Shown: positions 9,519 to 18,501, numbered from the stretch's first letter. The stretch: 64,000 nt of DNA from Hyphomicrobium sp. D-2 (GCF_029872155.1 NZ_JARXLA010000004.1:124001-188000); one strand, 5' to 3'. Notes: generated by a model not told the origin, from the letters alone. Numbers and translations: made by a program.

Positions 9519-9555
9519 CAAAAGCCCGCCAAGCTTTTGCTTAGGCGGGCTTTTT
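9519..9555 (-). terminator. Intrinsic terminator after tRNA-fMet
   Basis: A ten-pair stem AAAGCCCGCC / GGCGGGCTTT (9521-9530 with 9544-9553) flanked by A and T runs on both sides. It lies directly 3' of the tRNA on the minus strand. Because of the symmetric flanks it could stop transcription in either direction. Confidence 0.85.
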
Positions 9556-9557
9556 GT

Positions 9558-9634
<77 letters not shown>

Positions 9635-9708
9635 TCACCGACCGGACTTCTGAAAAAATCGAGCAGCGTTTTTCTCAGAAGTGTTCGCCGCATTTCTGCG
9701 CCGACAAC

Positions 9709-9736
9709 AAAAGCCGCCCGTCACCGAGCGGCTTCG
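9709..9736 (-). terminator. Probable intrinsic terminator
   Basis: Hairpin AAGCCGC / GCGGCTT (9711-9717 with 9728-9734), followed on the minus strand by TTTTG. It lies about 245 bases beyond the end of the LAB_N gene and before the tRNA, so it probably ends the glycosyltransferase-LAB_N transcript. Confidence 0.6.
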
Positions 9737-9978
9737 ATGAGGGGCTTATAGCATGTTTTTGACGGCTGTGAAGCCTAATCTGCGATTGTGCAAAACTTTG
9801 TCTCACAAAGACGTTTTAGCTCGGTGCGACGAATTTCTGACATTAGCTCGGCTGCGTCGTTGGCCGGGCTTGATCGCATTTTTTTTTGCGCTGAACGATG
9901 GGCGCGCGAGCAGGCAAAGCAGCGTTGATGGCAGCGCTGCATGATGGGACCCACAAACCGCCACGGAGAGGCGGCGCG

Positions 9979-10341
9979 CTATTGCGCCGAATGCGCTGCC
10001 GGCTCTCCGTTGGCCGCGGCATCTTCCTTGCGGCTGGAGCGGATGAAATAGATGTTGCGGCTGTAGATGATGAGGCCCATCGCCTGTCCCATGATGAATA
10101 CGGGGTCAAGACGGTAGATCGCGTAGGCCAGCAGCATCGCGCCGCCGACGAGGCTGAAGTACCAGAAAGTTTCCGGCACGATTGAACGCCGCGCGCGTTC
10201 GCTGGCGATCCACTGCACGATGAATCGCATCGAGAACATCAGCTGCGCCATAAAGCCGATGCCGAGCCAGACGATCTCGTACGTGGGGGTTTTGCCCCAC
10301 CAATCGGCCAATGCCGTCATGGCGGTGTGGAGATGCTCCAT
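9979..10341 (-). CDS. Lipid A biosynthesis N-terminal-domain (LAB_N) membrane protein
   Basis: A 120-residue integral membrane protein with three hydrophobic segments and the LAB_N signature (FMAQLMFSMRFIVQWIASER, then PETFWYFSLVGG and GQAMGLIIYSRNIYF). This domain is found at the N-terminus of some LpxB proteins and as a stand-alone protein next to DPM1-like glycosyltransferases. It lies 40 bases downstream of such a glycosyltransferase gene on the same strand. I infer a helper or translocation role for a lipid-linked sugar used in lipid A/LPS decoration. The domain call is solid; the exact function is not established. Confidence 0.85.
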   Translation of the reverse strand: MEHLHTAMTALADWWGKTPTYEIVWLGIGFMAQLMFSMRFIVQWIASERARRSIVPETFWYFSLVGGAMLLAYAIYRLDPVFIMGQAMGLIIYSRNIYFIRSSRKEDAAANGEPAAHSAQ

Positions 10342-10381
10342 CGGAATTCATCGCTCTGACGCCATAAAAGGCTGGATTGAA

Positions 10382-11167
10382 CTAAACGGTGGTTTTGTCG
10401 TGCAGCCGCGCATCAACATTCGTCGATGACGCACCATCAGGATGCTGATCAACGATTTGCGGCACTTTTGTGCGCTTGCGCAGCCAGGAGACGCCGACAA
10501 GATCATAGATGCCAACAAGTGCGCGATTGAGATTGTTGTACTTCGACACGCCAGCCTGCCGGTGCCGATCGTTAACCGGCAGATAGGCCACCTTGCAGCC
10601 GTAGGTCTGGAACAGCGCCGGAAGGTAGCGATGCATACTGGTGAAAAATGGCAGTCGCAAGAACGCCTCGCGCCAGTAAACCTTGATGCCGCAGCCGGTG
10701 TCCGGACAGTCATCCTTCAGCACTGAATCGCGGATGAAATTGGCGGCCTTCGACGCCCATCGCTTCGAGCCAGTGTCCTGACGCTTGGTGCGGATGCCGC
10801 CGACCAGCGCGACGCCGTCGCTGCCCGGCTGGCCCAGCAGTTCCAGCAGACGCGGAATATCTCGCGGGTCATTCTGCCCGTCGCCGTCCATGGTTGCGAT
10901 TATGGGGCTGGTAGCTGCCCAAACGCCGGTACGCAGAGCCGTGCTCTGGCCACTGCGGCGATCGTGACGCAGATAACGCAGGCCGGGAAAGCGGCCGGAA
11001 TCGATGAGCGCTTTGATTTCGTTGGGCGTGGTGTCGTCGCTGGCGTCGTCGATGACGATCAGCTCAGCGAGATTGGCAACCGGAACGGCTGCATATGACT
11101 CTTCAATGAGGCGGCCGATGTTGCCAGCTTCATTGAGGGCCGGAATGACAATGGTGACGCGCATCAA
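10382..11167 (-). CDS. Family 2 glycosyltransferase, polyprenyl-phosphate sugar synthase type (DPM1/ArnC-like)
   Basis: A 261-residue GT-A fold enzyme. VTIVIPALNEAGNIG opens the nucleotide-sugar fold, IDDASDD (about 39-45) is the first acidic motif and MDGDGQNDP (DGD at about 94-96) is the metal-binding motif. The pattern matches DPM1/ArnC/RgtE enzymes, which transfer a sugar to polyprenyl phosphate on the cytoplasmic face of the inner membrane. There are no obvious C-terminal membrane helices, so it is the short form. It is followed by the LAB_N gene and is divergent from an ArnT-like gene, the natural user of its product. The sugar cannot be read from sequence. Confidence 0.88.
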   Translation of the reverse strand: MMRVTIVIPALNEAGNIGRLIEESYAAVPVANLAELIVIDDASDDTTPNEIKALIDSGRFPGLRYLRHDRRSGQSTALRTGVWAATSPIIATMDGDGQNDPRDIPRLLELLGQPGSDGVALVGGIRTKRQDTGSKRWASKAANFIRDSVLKDDCPDTGCGIKVYWREAFLRLPFFTSMHRYLPALFQTYGCKVAYLPVNDRHRQAGVSKYNNLNRALVGIYDLVGVSWLRKRTKVPQIVDQHPDGASSTNVDARLHDKTTV

Positions 11168-11580
11168 GCTCCCCTATCCCGCAGGACTCGCCGCGACACC
11201 CCTCAATAGCCCTTACGCGTCGACGACGATACCAGTCTTATTCGCGCTGTACCAAGCTAGTAAATAGCTCTGCCCGCAAGCGGAGTAATGTCTGTAAAAT
11301 CAATGTTGTGGGTGGCGTCGGGAGGCCTGATGGCTGCGATTGATCCACAAAAAAGCCTGCGCTGCGTGCGTCCCTTACACATCGGCGATCCCGGAACCGG
11401 TTGACCCAGCATGGCGGGGCAAGGACAACAGTGCCCAAGCTTCACGCGGGTGCCTGAAGCCGTTAAATGGGGGCACGGGTTGGGGCTTTAACTATGGTGG
11501 CCCTCCCTCGTGGTGGCTATCGATTGACGCCTAAGTGTCGATTCGCTGGGCCATACTGTTCCCCGTAAGACAAAATCAGA
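11168..11580. promoter_or_regulatory. Divergent promoter region between glycosyltransferase and ArnT-like genes
   Basis: A 413-base gap between divergent genes. It must hold at least two promoters. I see no convincing gene, strong hairpin or recognised operator in it. Confidence 0.4.
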
Positions 11581-13074
11581 GTGCCAATGCCAGCCACCTC
11601 CGGTCACCTCACTCAACAGCGCGACACAAATTGGTTCGCCGTTCTCCTGGTCGGTCTGGCAGCGCTGCTGGCGATGAGATTTGCCGCGCTTTATGCCAAC
11701 GCCACGGATCTCTTTTTCGATGAGGCTCAGTACTGGGCCTGGAGTGAGGTGCCGGCGCTGGGTTACTACTCAAAGCCGCCGCTGATTGCCTGGATCATCG
11801 GGGCGGCGACGACCGCTTGCGGCAACGGTGAGGCCTGCGTGCGGCTGCCGTCTCCATTGCTGCACACGGCGACGGCGCTCGCGATCTTCTGGCTGGGTCG
11901 GCAGCTATATGATGCCCGCATCGGTGCGCTGTCGGCATTGGCATTCGCCACGCTGCCGGGCGTGTCGCTTTCGGCCGGTATCATCTCAACCGACGTGCCT
12001 TTGCTGCTGTGCTGGGCATTGGCGCTCGTGGGCTTCTGGCTGCTGCTGACCAGTGACCGGTTATGGCCTGCCGTGTTGATGGGCGTGGCGTTCGGTGCCG
12101 GCCTCAACGCCAAATATGCGATGATATGGTTCGTCGTATGTATCGCCGTCTATCTGGTGTTTTCGCCTGAAAAACGCGGCCTGCTGCGTGACGGGCGGCT
12201 GTACCTGGCGTTGGTGATCGGCGCGGCAATGATTGCGCCCAACCTGCTGTGGAATTACTCCAATAGCTTCGCGACGTTCTCGCACACCGCTGACAATGCG
12301 AATTGGGGTGGCTCGATGCTGCACCCGAACAAGGCGCTGGAATTCTTCGGCGCGCAGTTCGGTGTGTTTGGCCCCGTCCTGTTCGGCGCGCTGCTTGTGA
12401 TCGCATGGCGAGCGCGCAAGGGCGCTGGCGACCGCGAGCGCCTGTTGCTGTCGTTCTCGCTGCCGATCATCGGTTTCATCGTGCTGCAGGCGTTTCTGTC
12501 GCGGGCGCATGCGAACTGGGCGGCTCCCGCCTATGTCGCGGCAACCGTGCTGGTGATCGCGACGATGGTGCGTGATGGCGCGTGGGGCTGGCTGAAGGCC
12601 TCGTTCGCGATCAACATCGCCGTGCTGTTGCTGCTGGCAATCGGCACCGCGACGGCGGGGCGGGTTGCGCTGCCACTGAAGACCGATCCGTTCGCGCGCA
12701 CGCTCGGCTGGCGGGGAGTGGCGGAGGCAACTCAAGCCGAGCTGGCCATTGCCGCTGGTGCGGGCAAGCCGTTTGCCGCAGTGCTGAGCGATGACCGCGC
12801 CATGACCGCCGAACTGCTCTATTATATGCGCGATGAACCAACCCCGATTCTCGCCTGGCGCGTCGGTGCGCCGCACGACCATTTCGAGATGACGCGGCCT
12901 TTCACCGCCTCAACACCGGCGCCAGTGCTGTTAGTGCGTATCGGTGAAACGCCAGGCGCGGTTGCCGGCTCCTTCACCAGCGTGGAGAAGATTGCCGATC
13001 GCACGCTCCCGGCCGGTGAAAACGCTCAAAGGCGAGTGTCCTTCTATTCGCTCGCAGGATACAAAGGCGAATGA
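11581..13074 (+). CDS. ArnT-like glycosyltransferase (GT39/PMT_2 family)
   Basis: A polytopic inner-membrane transferase of about 497 residues. The first periplasmic loop carries the key acidic motif FDEAQYWAW (Asp47-Glu48), and YSKPPLIAW follows. About ten hydrophobic helices run to residue 370, then a C-terminal periplasmic tail. Enzymes of this family move a sugar from polyprenyl phosphate to lipid A or LPS core. The start may be the GTG at 11581 or the ATG two codons later. The stop overlaps the next gene by four bases (ATGA). With the neighbouring DPM1-like and LAB_N genes it forms a plausible lipid A glycosylation set like rhizobial Rgt proteins. The acceptor is unknown. Confidence 0.88.
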   Translation: MPMPATSGHLTQQRDTNWFAVLLVGLAALLAMRFAALYANATDLFFDEAQYWAWSEVPALGYYSKPPLIAWIIGAATTACGNGEACVRLPSPLLHTATALAIFWLGRQLYDARIGALSALAFATLPGVSLSAGIISTDVPLLLCWALALVGFWLLLTSDRLWPAVLMGVAFGAGLNAKYAMIWFVVCIAVYLVFSPEKRGLLRDGRLYLALVIGAAMIAPNLLWNYSNSFATFSHTADNANWGGSMLHPNKALEFFGAQFGVFGPVLFGALLVIAWRARKGAGDRERLLLSFSLPIIGFIVLQAFLSRAHANWAAPAYVAATVLVIATMVRDGAWGWLKASFAINIAVLLLLAIGTATAGRVALPLKTDPFARTLGWRGVAEATQAELAIAAGAGKPFAAVLSDDRAMTAELLYYMRDEPTPILAWRVGAPHDHFEMTRPFTASTPAPVLLVRIGETPGAVAGSFTSVEKIADRTLPAGENAQRRVSFYSLAGYKGE

Positions 13075-14915
13075 CAGCGCAAAAGCCGCGCGGCGGCCAA
13101 GGCCAACCCACTGAGGAGGCCGCGGCACTCTCGCAAACGTTCGTATTGCTGGATAACAATTCCGGATCAGGGCCGCCGTCGCTGCTGTTTTCGGAGCCGC
13201 TCGATATCATCTCGGCGTCGACACCGGAGGAAGTTCCGGCTGCGTTGGCGCGGATCGAAGCGGGCGTTGCCAGTGGCCTGCATGCGGCCGGTTTTTTTGC
13301 CTACGAGCTTGGCTACGCATTGGAGCCCAAACTCGCGCCGTTGATGCCGCAGCAGCGCAACGTTCCGCTGCTGTGGATCGGCCTTTACCGGGCGCCACAG
13401 CAGATGACCAGCGCCGAGGTTGAGCATTGGCTGGCGACGCATACGCGTTCAGGGTCATTCCACTTCGATGACGTGAAGCTGGCGTGGAACGAGCAGCAAT
13501 ACGTTGAGCGTTTCGATCAGGTGATCGAGAAGATCCGTGCCGGCGATATCTATCAGCTCAATCTCACGTTCAAGGCGCGCTTCAAGCTTTCCGGCTCACC
13601 GCTGACGTTCTTCCTCGATCTGCGCCAGAAGCAGCGCGTTGCCTATGGCGGCATCGTCGACACCGGCGAGATGACTGTGCTTTCGGCGTCGCCAGAACTT
13701 TTTATCGAGCAGGAAGGGCGCACTGTCTTCACCCGGCCCATGAAGGGCACTGCGCCGCGCGCCGGAACGGAAGAAGCTGACGCACAGGCCAAGCTGCAGC
13801 TCGCGGGTGATGTGAAGCAGCGCGCCGAAAACCTGATGATCGTCGATCTGATGCGCAACGACATCGGCCGCATCGCTGAGGTCGGCAGCGTCGAGGTAAC
13901 GGACCTCTTCACCGTCGAAACCTACAAGACGCTGCATCAGATGACATCCGGGGTGCGCGCAACATTGCAGGAAGGCATCGACATCAGCGAACTGATGCGC
14001 GGCATCTTCCCGCCGGGCTCGGTAATCGGCGCGCCCAAGATCCGCGCCATGGAGCTAATCCGCGAGCTGGAAACCGAACCGCGCGGCGTCTACTGCGGCG
14101 CCATCGGATATATTTCGCCGGAAGGCCGGTCGCTGTTTAATGTGGCCATCCGCACCGCTGTCATCTTCCGCAACGCCGATGGCGAGATGGGGATCGGTTC
14201 CGGTGTCGTGTACGATTCCCAGGGGCCGAAGGAATATGCCGAGTGCCTGCTGAAGATGAAGTTCCTCACCGATCCGGTGAAGCGCTTCGAGCTGATTGAA
14301 ACGCTGCTATACGATCCCGCGCAGGGCGGCTTCGTGCTGCTGGAGCGACATCTGGAGCGGCTTGCGAAGTCGGCCAGCTATTTCGCGTTCGTGCACGATG
14401 AGGCTGCGGCGCGTGAAGCTCTCGATCGCGCTGTCGAGGATGCCGGAAGCGACAAGCGCCTGCGCGTGCGCCTGCTGCTAACGGAAGATGGCGCCGTGTC
14501 CGTCACGACGACGCCGCTCGGCGCTGCTGCGCCGGATGCAACGATGCGTTTTGCCGTATCGTCATCACGCGTCGACAGTAATGATCTATTTCTGTTCCAC
14601 AAGACGACGCGGCGCGAGCTGTATGATCGCGAATGGCAGGAATACGCTGACAAGCTCGGCACCGATGAAGTGATCTACCTCAACGAGCGCGGTGAGATCG
14701 CGGAAGGCAGCCGCATGAGCGTGTTCATCGAGCGCGATGGCACGTTGCTGACGCCACCGCTCAGCGCCGGATTGTTACCGGGCACTCTGCGCGCCGAATT
14801 GCTTGCTGAAGGTAAAGCGCGTGAAGCGGTGCTGACGCTCACAGATCTTGATAACGCCGATGTGGTCTATCTCGGAAATTCTGTGCGCGGACTTCTGCGC
14901 GCTGTTCGCGTCTAG
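13071..14915 (+). CDS. pabB: Aminodeoxychorismate synthase component I fused to aminodeoxychorismate lyase-like domain
   Basis: A 614-residue bifunctional protein of p-aminobenzoate (folate) synthesis. The N-terminal anthranilate-synthase-like part precedes the chorismate-binding domain (about 130-390) with GDIYQLNLTF, RPMKGTAPR (about 220) and PPGSVIGAPKIRAMEL (about 314). From about residue 400 a class IV aminotransferase (PabC-type) domain follows, with LLYDPAQGGFVLLERHLERL and YLNERGEIAEGSRMSVF. PabB aminates chorismate; the PabC domain releases pyruvate to give PABA. The gene overlaps the ArnT-like gene by ATGA. A strong terminator follows. This fusion is a known arrangement, so only the folding and efficiency are uncertain. 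Confidence 0.93.
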   Translation: MTAQKPRGGQGQPTEEAAALSQTFVLLDNNSGSGPPSLLFSEPLDIISASTPEEVPAALARIEAGVASGLHAAGFFAYELGYALEPKLAPLMPQQRNVPLLWIGLYRAPQQMTSAEVEHWLATHTRSGSFHFDDVKLAWNEQQYVERFDQVIEKIRAGDIYQLNLTFKARFKLSGSPLTFFLDLRQKQRVAYGGIVDTGEMTVLSASPELFIEQEGRTVFTRPMKGTAPRAGTEEADAQAKLQLAGDVKQRAENLMIVDLMRNDIGRIAEVGSVEVTDLFTVETYKTLHQMTSGVRATLQEGIDISELMRGIFPPGSVIGAPKIRAMELIRELETEPRGVYCGAIGYISPEGRSLFNVAIRTAVIFRNADGEMGIGSGVVYDSQGPKEYAECLLKMKFLTDPVKRFELIETLLYDPAQGGFVLLERHLERLAKSASYFAFVHDEAAAREALDRAVEDAGSDKRLRVRLLLTEDGAVSVTTTPLGAAAPDATMRFAVSSSRVDSNDLFLFHKTTRRELYDREWQEYADKLGTDEVIYLNERGEIAEGSRMSVFIERDGTLLTPPLSAGLLPGTLRAELLAEGKAREAVLTLTDLDNADVVYLGNSVRGLLRAVRV

Positions 14916-14977
14916 CGAACTCGCTCAGCGCTGCGGCTCTAGGTGGCCGTTGAGTGCCGAGCAGAGCCTCAACATAA

Positions 14978-15026
14978 ACAATCGAGCGCTCACGTTTTTT
15001 GTGGGCGCTCGATTGATAAAAATTTC
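14978..15026 (+). terminator. Intrinsic terminator after pabB
   Basis: Stem CAATCGAGCGC with GCGCTCGATTG around a T-rich loop, followed by ATAAAAATTT. It stands 60-110 bases after the pabB stop on the plus strand. The flanks are A/T-rich on both sides, so it may act in both directions. Confidence 0.8.
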
Positions 15027-15084
15027 TTCGATTTAGATTTGGTCATCGTCGCACGTTAGGGGCGCGCGGCGATGTAATTCTTCT

Positions 15085-15273
15085 CTACTTGATAACCGTA
15101 CGGTCGGCCGTAATGACACCGACCTTGGTTTCGCTGATAGCCGAACCGCTGACCATCGCAACGAGTAGAAATGCAAACGCCGCCACCGTTAGCACGGCGG
15201 CGACGACGATCTCGCGCGATGATCGACGCATACGGTCAGCGTATGGATCGAGTTGGCTGAGGTTCCATTTCAT
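15085..15273 (-). CDS. Small single-pass membrane protein, unknown function
   Basis: A 62-residue protein starting MKWNLSQLDPYADRM. It has one clear transmembrane helix (about residues 21-41, VVAAVLTVAAFAFLLVAMV) and a short polar C-terminus ending VITADRTVIK. The frame extends 36 codons further upstream, but that part has no membrane or signal character and the ribosome site for either start is weak. It lies downstream of another small membrane protein gene on the same strand. I do not recognise a family, and no function can be assigned. Confidence 0.5.
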   Translation of the reverse strand: MKWNLSQLDPYADRMRRSSREIVVAAVLTVAAFAFLLVAMVSGSAISETKVGVITADRTVIK

Positions 15274-15389
15274 GCCCGCAGTGTTCTGCGATCTCCGGTC
15301 TGCAAGCCAGAGCGCTGAGTGCCGCGCGACAGAAATGACCAAAAAATCAGAGCACGTCAGAAACGTTCTAAGCGGTAGCAAGAACGGTT

Positions 15390-15566
15390 CTAAAGGCCCC
15401 GCATAATGCAGCCCAAAATCAGCATGAACTGTGCAAACAGCAGCGCCCAGAACTCGTTACCGGTGATGAACGGAATGTCGGCTCCGAAGAACTTTATGAT
15501 GAGCACAGTGACGGTGAGAATAACGGAAAGCATGAACGTCAGAATGCCTGGCGCTTTCAGTCCCAT
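15390..15566 (-). CDS. Conserved small two-helix membrane protein, unknown function
   Basis: A 58-residue protein (MGLKAPGILTFMLSVIL to LILGCIMRGL) with two hydrophobic helices (about 7-27 and 37-55). It resembles small conserved hypothetical membrane proteins seen in Hyphomicrobiales. The start at 15566 is chosen because GAGGGGAC lies at the right distance upstream. A longer reading from 15596 would put ten poorly hydrophobic residues in front. The 670-codon frame of the next gene upstream runs into this start by about ten bases. Confidence 0.7.
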   Translation of the reverse strand: MGLKAPGILTFMLSVILTVTVLIIKFFGADIPFITGNEFWALLFAQFMLILGCIMRGL

Positions 15567-17569
15567 ATTGAAGTCCCCTCGGTTTCTTTGATGCATGTCA
15601 GCGCGGATCGCTGTGCGACCCGACGACGATTCGTGAGCCCCTGTCGGCTTATAGCAGGAGCAACTCGGTCTGACACCGAGCGCTCAACAAGTCTGGGGAT
15701 CGTTGGGGATTGTATAAAAACGTTGGCGAACCTGTGTGCCCTGATGATGCTCCACCGAACCCGAAAGCCACCCCTAGCTGCGGCGCTTTTGCGCGGGCGT
15801 GCAAAAAACAGCCGCCGCAACAACAGCAACAGAACCAGCATCAGAAAGCCGAAGGCTGCGACAATGGCGGGATGCTTCTCCCATAGCAGGATCGGACTTG
15901 TGCGCCCGTCCAGGGTCGCCCGCACGTCGTTGCTGATCGCATCGATATCCAGGATGGCGTTGGTTCGCAGCATCATCTCTACGGCAGCGGTTTGGTCGGA
16001 GCTGGAGATGATGGCGGTGCGCACGCGCTCCGATGCAAGCGCATGGATTTTAGCCGGGTCTGCGGCAACCGTACGCAACACCCGTGCACGCGGTGCGTCC
16101 TTCAGGCCGCTGAGATAACGCGACAGGCTGGTGAGTTCGTGTTCGGTCAACCTGCGGGCAAGATTGGTCAACTCGGTGTCGTTGAGCTGAAGCAGGGTGT
16201 CTCTGTCGGCCTGTTCAATGCCGGTCAGGCGAACGATCGCCAGTTGGTCGTTCAGCGACAGCAGGCGGTGCAGGTCGGGCTGGCTGATCTTATCCGGCGT
16301 GGTGCGGCGATAAAGACTGAGAGCAATGACCTTCGGCAGTTGGTCGCCCGCCAGTACAGACCATTTCAATCCGGCATCGATCGAGCGTACCTGCCGGGCG
16401 ATTTCCATCGCCGGATCCGGCAGCGACTTAACGGCCATTGCAAGGGTGCCGTCATCAAGGCGGCGCAACAGGCCGCTCTCGCCTTCGGCCGCGAGGGTCA
16501 AAGCGATCACCTCGTCCAGACGCGCCATCCGCGCCGGCGGGACCGAGTCCAGGAATGTGCGGAACTGCGGGTTGCGTTCAGCCAGGTTGAGGGCTTCGGC
16601 ATGGGCGTTGCGGAAGTCGCGCCAGATTTCAATGATGCGGTCCGCGGTGGCCGCACCGATTTCCTGCACGTGGATCGAAATCTGCTCGGAGAACGAATCC
16701 GCCAGAGCCTCCTGCACCTTGGCCTTGATGTCGGGTGACTTCATCTCGGTGGCGATGATCGGCAGTACGCCGTTGCGCAGATCCCAGATGTCTTTCGCTA
16801 CCAGCACCAGCCCGACGCCTCCGGCCACCACTGAAACGAGGCGGGCCAGCACGGCGCCGACGATGCGCTGTCCGACGCGGCCGGCCATGTTTGCAAGCTG
16901 GCGCCGCATCAGCAGCACAGCCGCGCCGGCGATGCCGCTGCTGTTCTCCTTCAGCACGGATCCGGCGGAGATGTCGGCCGCGCCTTTGCCAGGGTCCACG
17001 GTAATGCCATGCCCGGCATCGCCGACAACCGCGCGGGCAGCAGTCTCGCCATAGCGCGCACCAACGAAGGCCTTCAGGCAGGCCAGCGCCGGTTCGGTCG
17101 CGTCTTCGCTGGCAAATTCCATCTGCCGGCCGATTTCGTTGCCGACGCCAACCGCAAGCTGCTCAAGCGCGCCCTTCATGGCGTCGGAGCGATAAACCCG
17201 TTCAGCCACAGCGGTGGCGAGTTCCTGGGCCTTCTGCTGGTTGGCCAGCGACTGGAGAAGATTGGCCCAGCTCGTCTGCTGGCGCACTTCCTCGACCGCG
17301 AGGTCGACCCGGGTATCAATGATGCCGTCCATGCCGATGCGGCGCCACTGGTCCCGCACCGCTGCGTGATAATCGACCCCGGCGATACCGGCCTTTAGCG
17401 CCCGCACCGAAATGCCCTGGATAGTCTTGCGGAAGGCCGCCTCGTCCTGAGCCTGGCAGGCCTCATATTCCGCGCGGGAAAGTGGTTCGGCAAACGCCGG
17501 AGCGACCGGTCCGGCGGCAATGGCAATGGCGAGGAGCAGCGAGAGGGGGCGGCGAGCGTGGGCGAGCAA
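15557..17569 (-). CDS. Envelope protein of unknown function with signal peptide and C-terminal membrane helix
   Basis: A 670-codon frame. A signal peptide (cleavage near AFAEP, residue 28) precedes a long, mainly helical domain. Hydrophobic stretches lie at about 238-262 (VSVVAGGVGLVLVAKD) and about 563-583 (AIVAAFGFLMLVLLLLLRRLFF). I recall similar proteins of about 600 residues as conserved hypotheticals in Hyphomicrobiales, but I know no function. The last 85 or so residues after RRLFFARPRK are basic and look non-coding. A one-base shift at the A/T runs near 15790-15810 would give a stop (TAG) just there, so the true protein probably ends near residue 590 (around 15770). An 18-base inverted repeat lies upstream at 17643-17660. 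Confidence 0.7.
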   Translation of the reverse strand: MLAHARRPLSLLLAIAIAAGPVAPAFAEPLSRAEYEACQAQDEAAFRKTIQGISVRALKAGIAGVDYHAAVRDQWRRIGMDGIIDTRVDLAVEEVRQQTSWANLLQSLANQQKAQELATAVAERVYRSDAMKGALEQLAVGVGNEIGRQMEFASEDATEPALACLKAFVGARYGETAARAVVGDAGHGITVDPGKGAADISAGSVLKENSSGIAGAAVLLMRRQLANMAGRVGQRIVGAVLARLVSVVAGGVGLVLVAKDIWDLRNGVLPIIATEMKSPDIKAKVQEALADSFSEQISIHVQEIGAATADRIIEIWRDFRNAHAEALNLAERNPQFRTFLDSVPPARMARLDEVIALTLAAEGESGLLRRLDDGTLAMAVKSLPDPAMEIARQVRSIDAGLKWSVLAGDQLPKVIALSLYRRTTPDKISQPDLHRLLSLNDQLAIVRLTGIEQADRDTLLQLNDTELTNLARRLTEHELTSLSRYLSGLKDAPRARVLRTVAADPAKIHALASERVRTAIISSSDQTAAVEMMLRTNAILDIDAISNDVRATLDGRTSPILLWEKHPAIVAAFGFLMLVLLLLLRRLFFARPRKSAAARGGFRVRWSIIRAHRFANVFIQSPTIPRLVERSVSDRVAPAISRQGLTNRRRVAQRSALTCIKETEGTSIWD

Positions 17570-18090
17570 CGCGGGTCATTCCTTCGGTCTGCGATCGCAG
17601 CCCATCCGCGGTGCGATCCGGTGCGAGACTTAATTATATATGCACCTTACTTATAAGGTGTGTCGATTGCGCTCTCAGCGTGGCGCAGTGGGATCGCAAT
17701 TGTTCGAGCTGCGGACTTATCGGCTAGAGGCTGACCGATGCGGCTGTCCGGGATGGGCGAAATGGCCCTCGGAGGGGCGCTTCGAGCATCACAAATTCTT
17801 TCAAATTTATACGATTTGAGACACTGCGGCTTGTGGCCGAGATGTTTCATCAGGCTGACGGTGGGGTGACGGTCGCAGAAAAAATCGAGCCGGAATATCG
17901 ACTTATATGTGGCGACTGTACAACACTGAGTTGAAGTATTAGCAGTGATGTTCCCGAGGGAACCGCCAGACATTTTAACCCTCAATTACAGTCCGGGCTA
18001 ATCGACCAATTGAGAAATGTTATTGTTTTAAGGCGTTTACCAATGAAGTTGGGCAGTCGCATCGGATTTCTGAGCGGGCAAATAGTTACT
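17570..18090. other. Non-coding region, first part
   Basis: About 520 bases with no credible gene; the open frames here lack coding character. Near 17630 the composition turns A/T-rich. An inverted repeat CACCTTA-ctta-TAAGGTG at 17643-17660 sits about 75 bases before the start of the upstream minus-strand gene and may be an operator for it. Confidence 0.4.
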
Positions 18091-18094
18091 CTCA

Positions 18095-18486
18095 ATTCCC
18101 GTTCAGGTGGCAGGGGAATGGCCTCGTTCTCGTCATTCTTTCGCCTCAGGTGGATTTGCACCTTCCCTTGCCCTTATGCGGGAAGGCCACACCAAGTGGC
18201 TTGGGGGAGGTTAGTTCGGAGGGAAATTTCGGTTCCTGGCTTTGAGTGGCTGCGGCAAGGTGACCAGTCGCACTTCAAGGCTGATCCGTTCAGTGAGGGG
18301 TTCGACCCCTCTCGTACTATACGGGTGCGGGGCCTTACCCGGTGCGGCGGCTGATCATTTCAGAGGGACGTCTGCACTAAACTAGCAATTGTTCGGCAAC
18401 CACTCTCTATCAAGGAAACGAAATAGAGAGAGTTTCAGCGACAATCTCCGGTCATCGCGGACTGAGTCTCCCGCGGTCTACCGGAG
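18095..18486 (+). ncRNA. Candidate structured RNA or long structured leader (no known family recognised)
   Basis: A non-coding stretch with a series of separate perfect stems: ATTCCC/GGGAAT (18095-18119), CCTTCCC/GGGAAGG (18161-18186), GCCAC/GTGGC (18186-18200), GAGGGG/CCCCTC with a TTCGA loop (18295-18311), CGGGT/ACCCG (18322-18341), CTCTCTAT/ATAGAGAG (18403-18430), and a two-part hairpin CTCCGGT/ACCGGAG around CGCGG/CCGCG (18446-18486). The last one ends 15 bases before the hydrolase frame. It could be an mRNA leader, a small RNA, or chance in GC-rich DNA. I tried tmRNA, RNase P, SRP and cobalamin riboswitch signatures and found none. The strand is inferred from the downstream gene. Confidence 0.4.
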
Positions 18487-18501
18487 CCGGATGGGGTTCT
18501 T

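Noticed and set aside
12061-12882. Long minus-strand frame (273 codons) opposite the ArnT-like gene
   Set aside because: The composition is typical of GC-rich antisense frames (Arg, Gln, His), with no motifs, while the plus strand encodes a full ArnT-like protein.
18295-18311. T-arm-like stem-loop with TTCGA loop, suggesting tmRNA or a tRNA fragment
   Set aside because: No acceptor stem, no CCA at the right distance, and no tag-peptide coding segment (A-N-D-N type) nearby. Kept only as one stem of the structured region.
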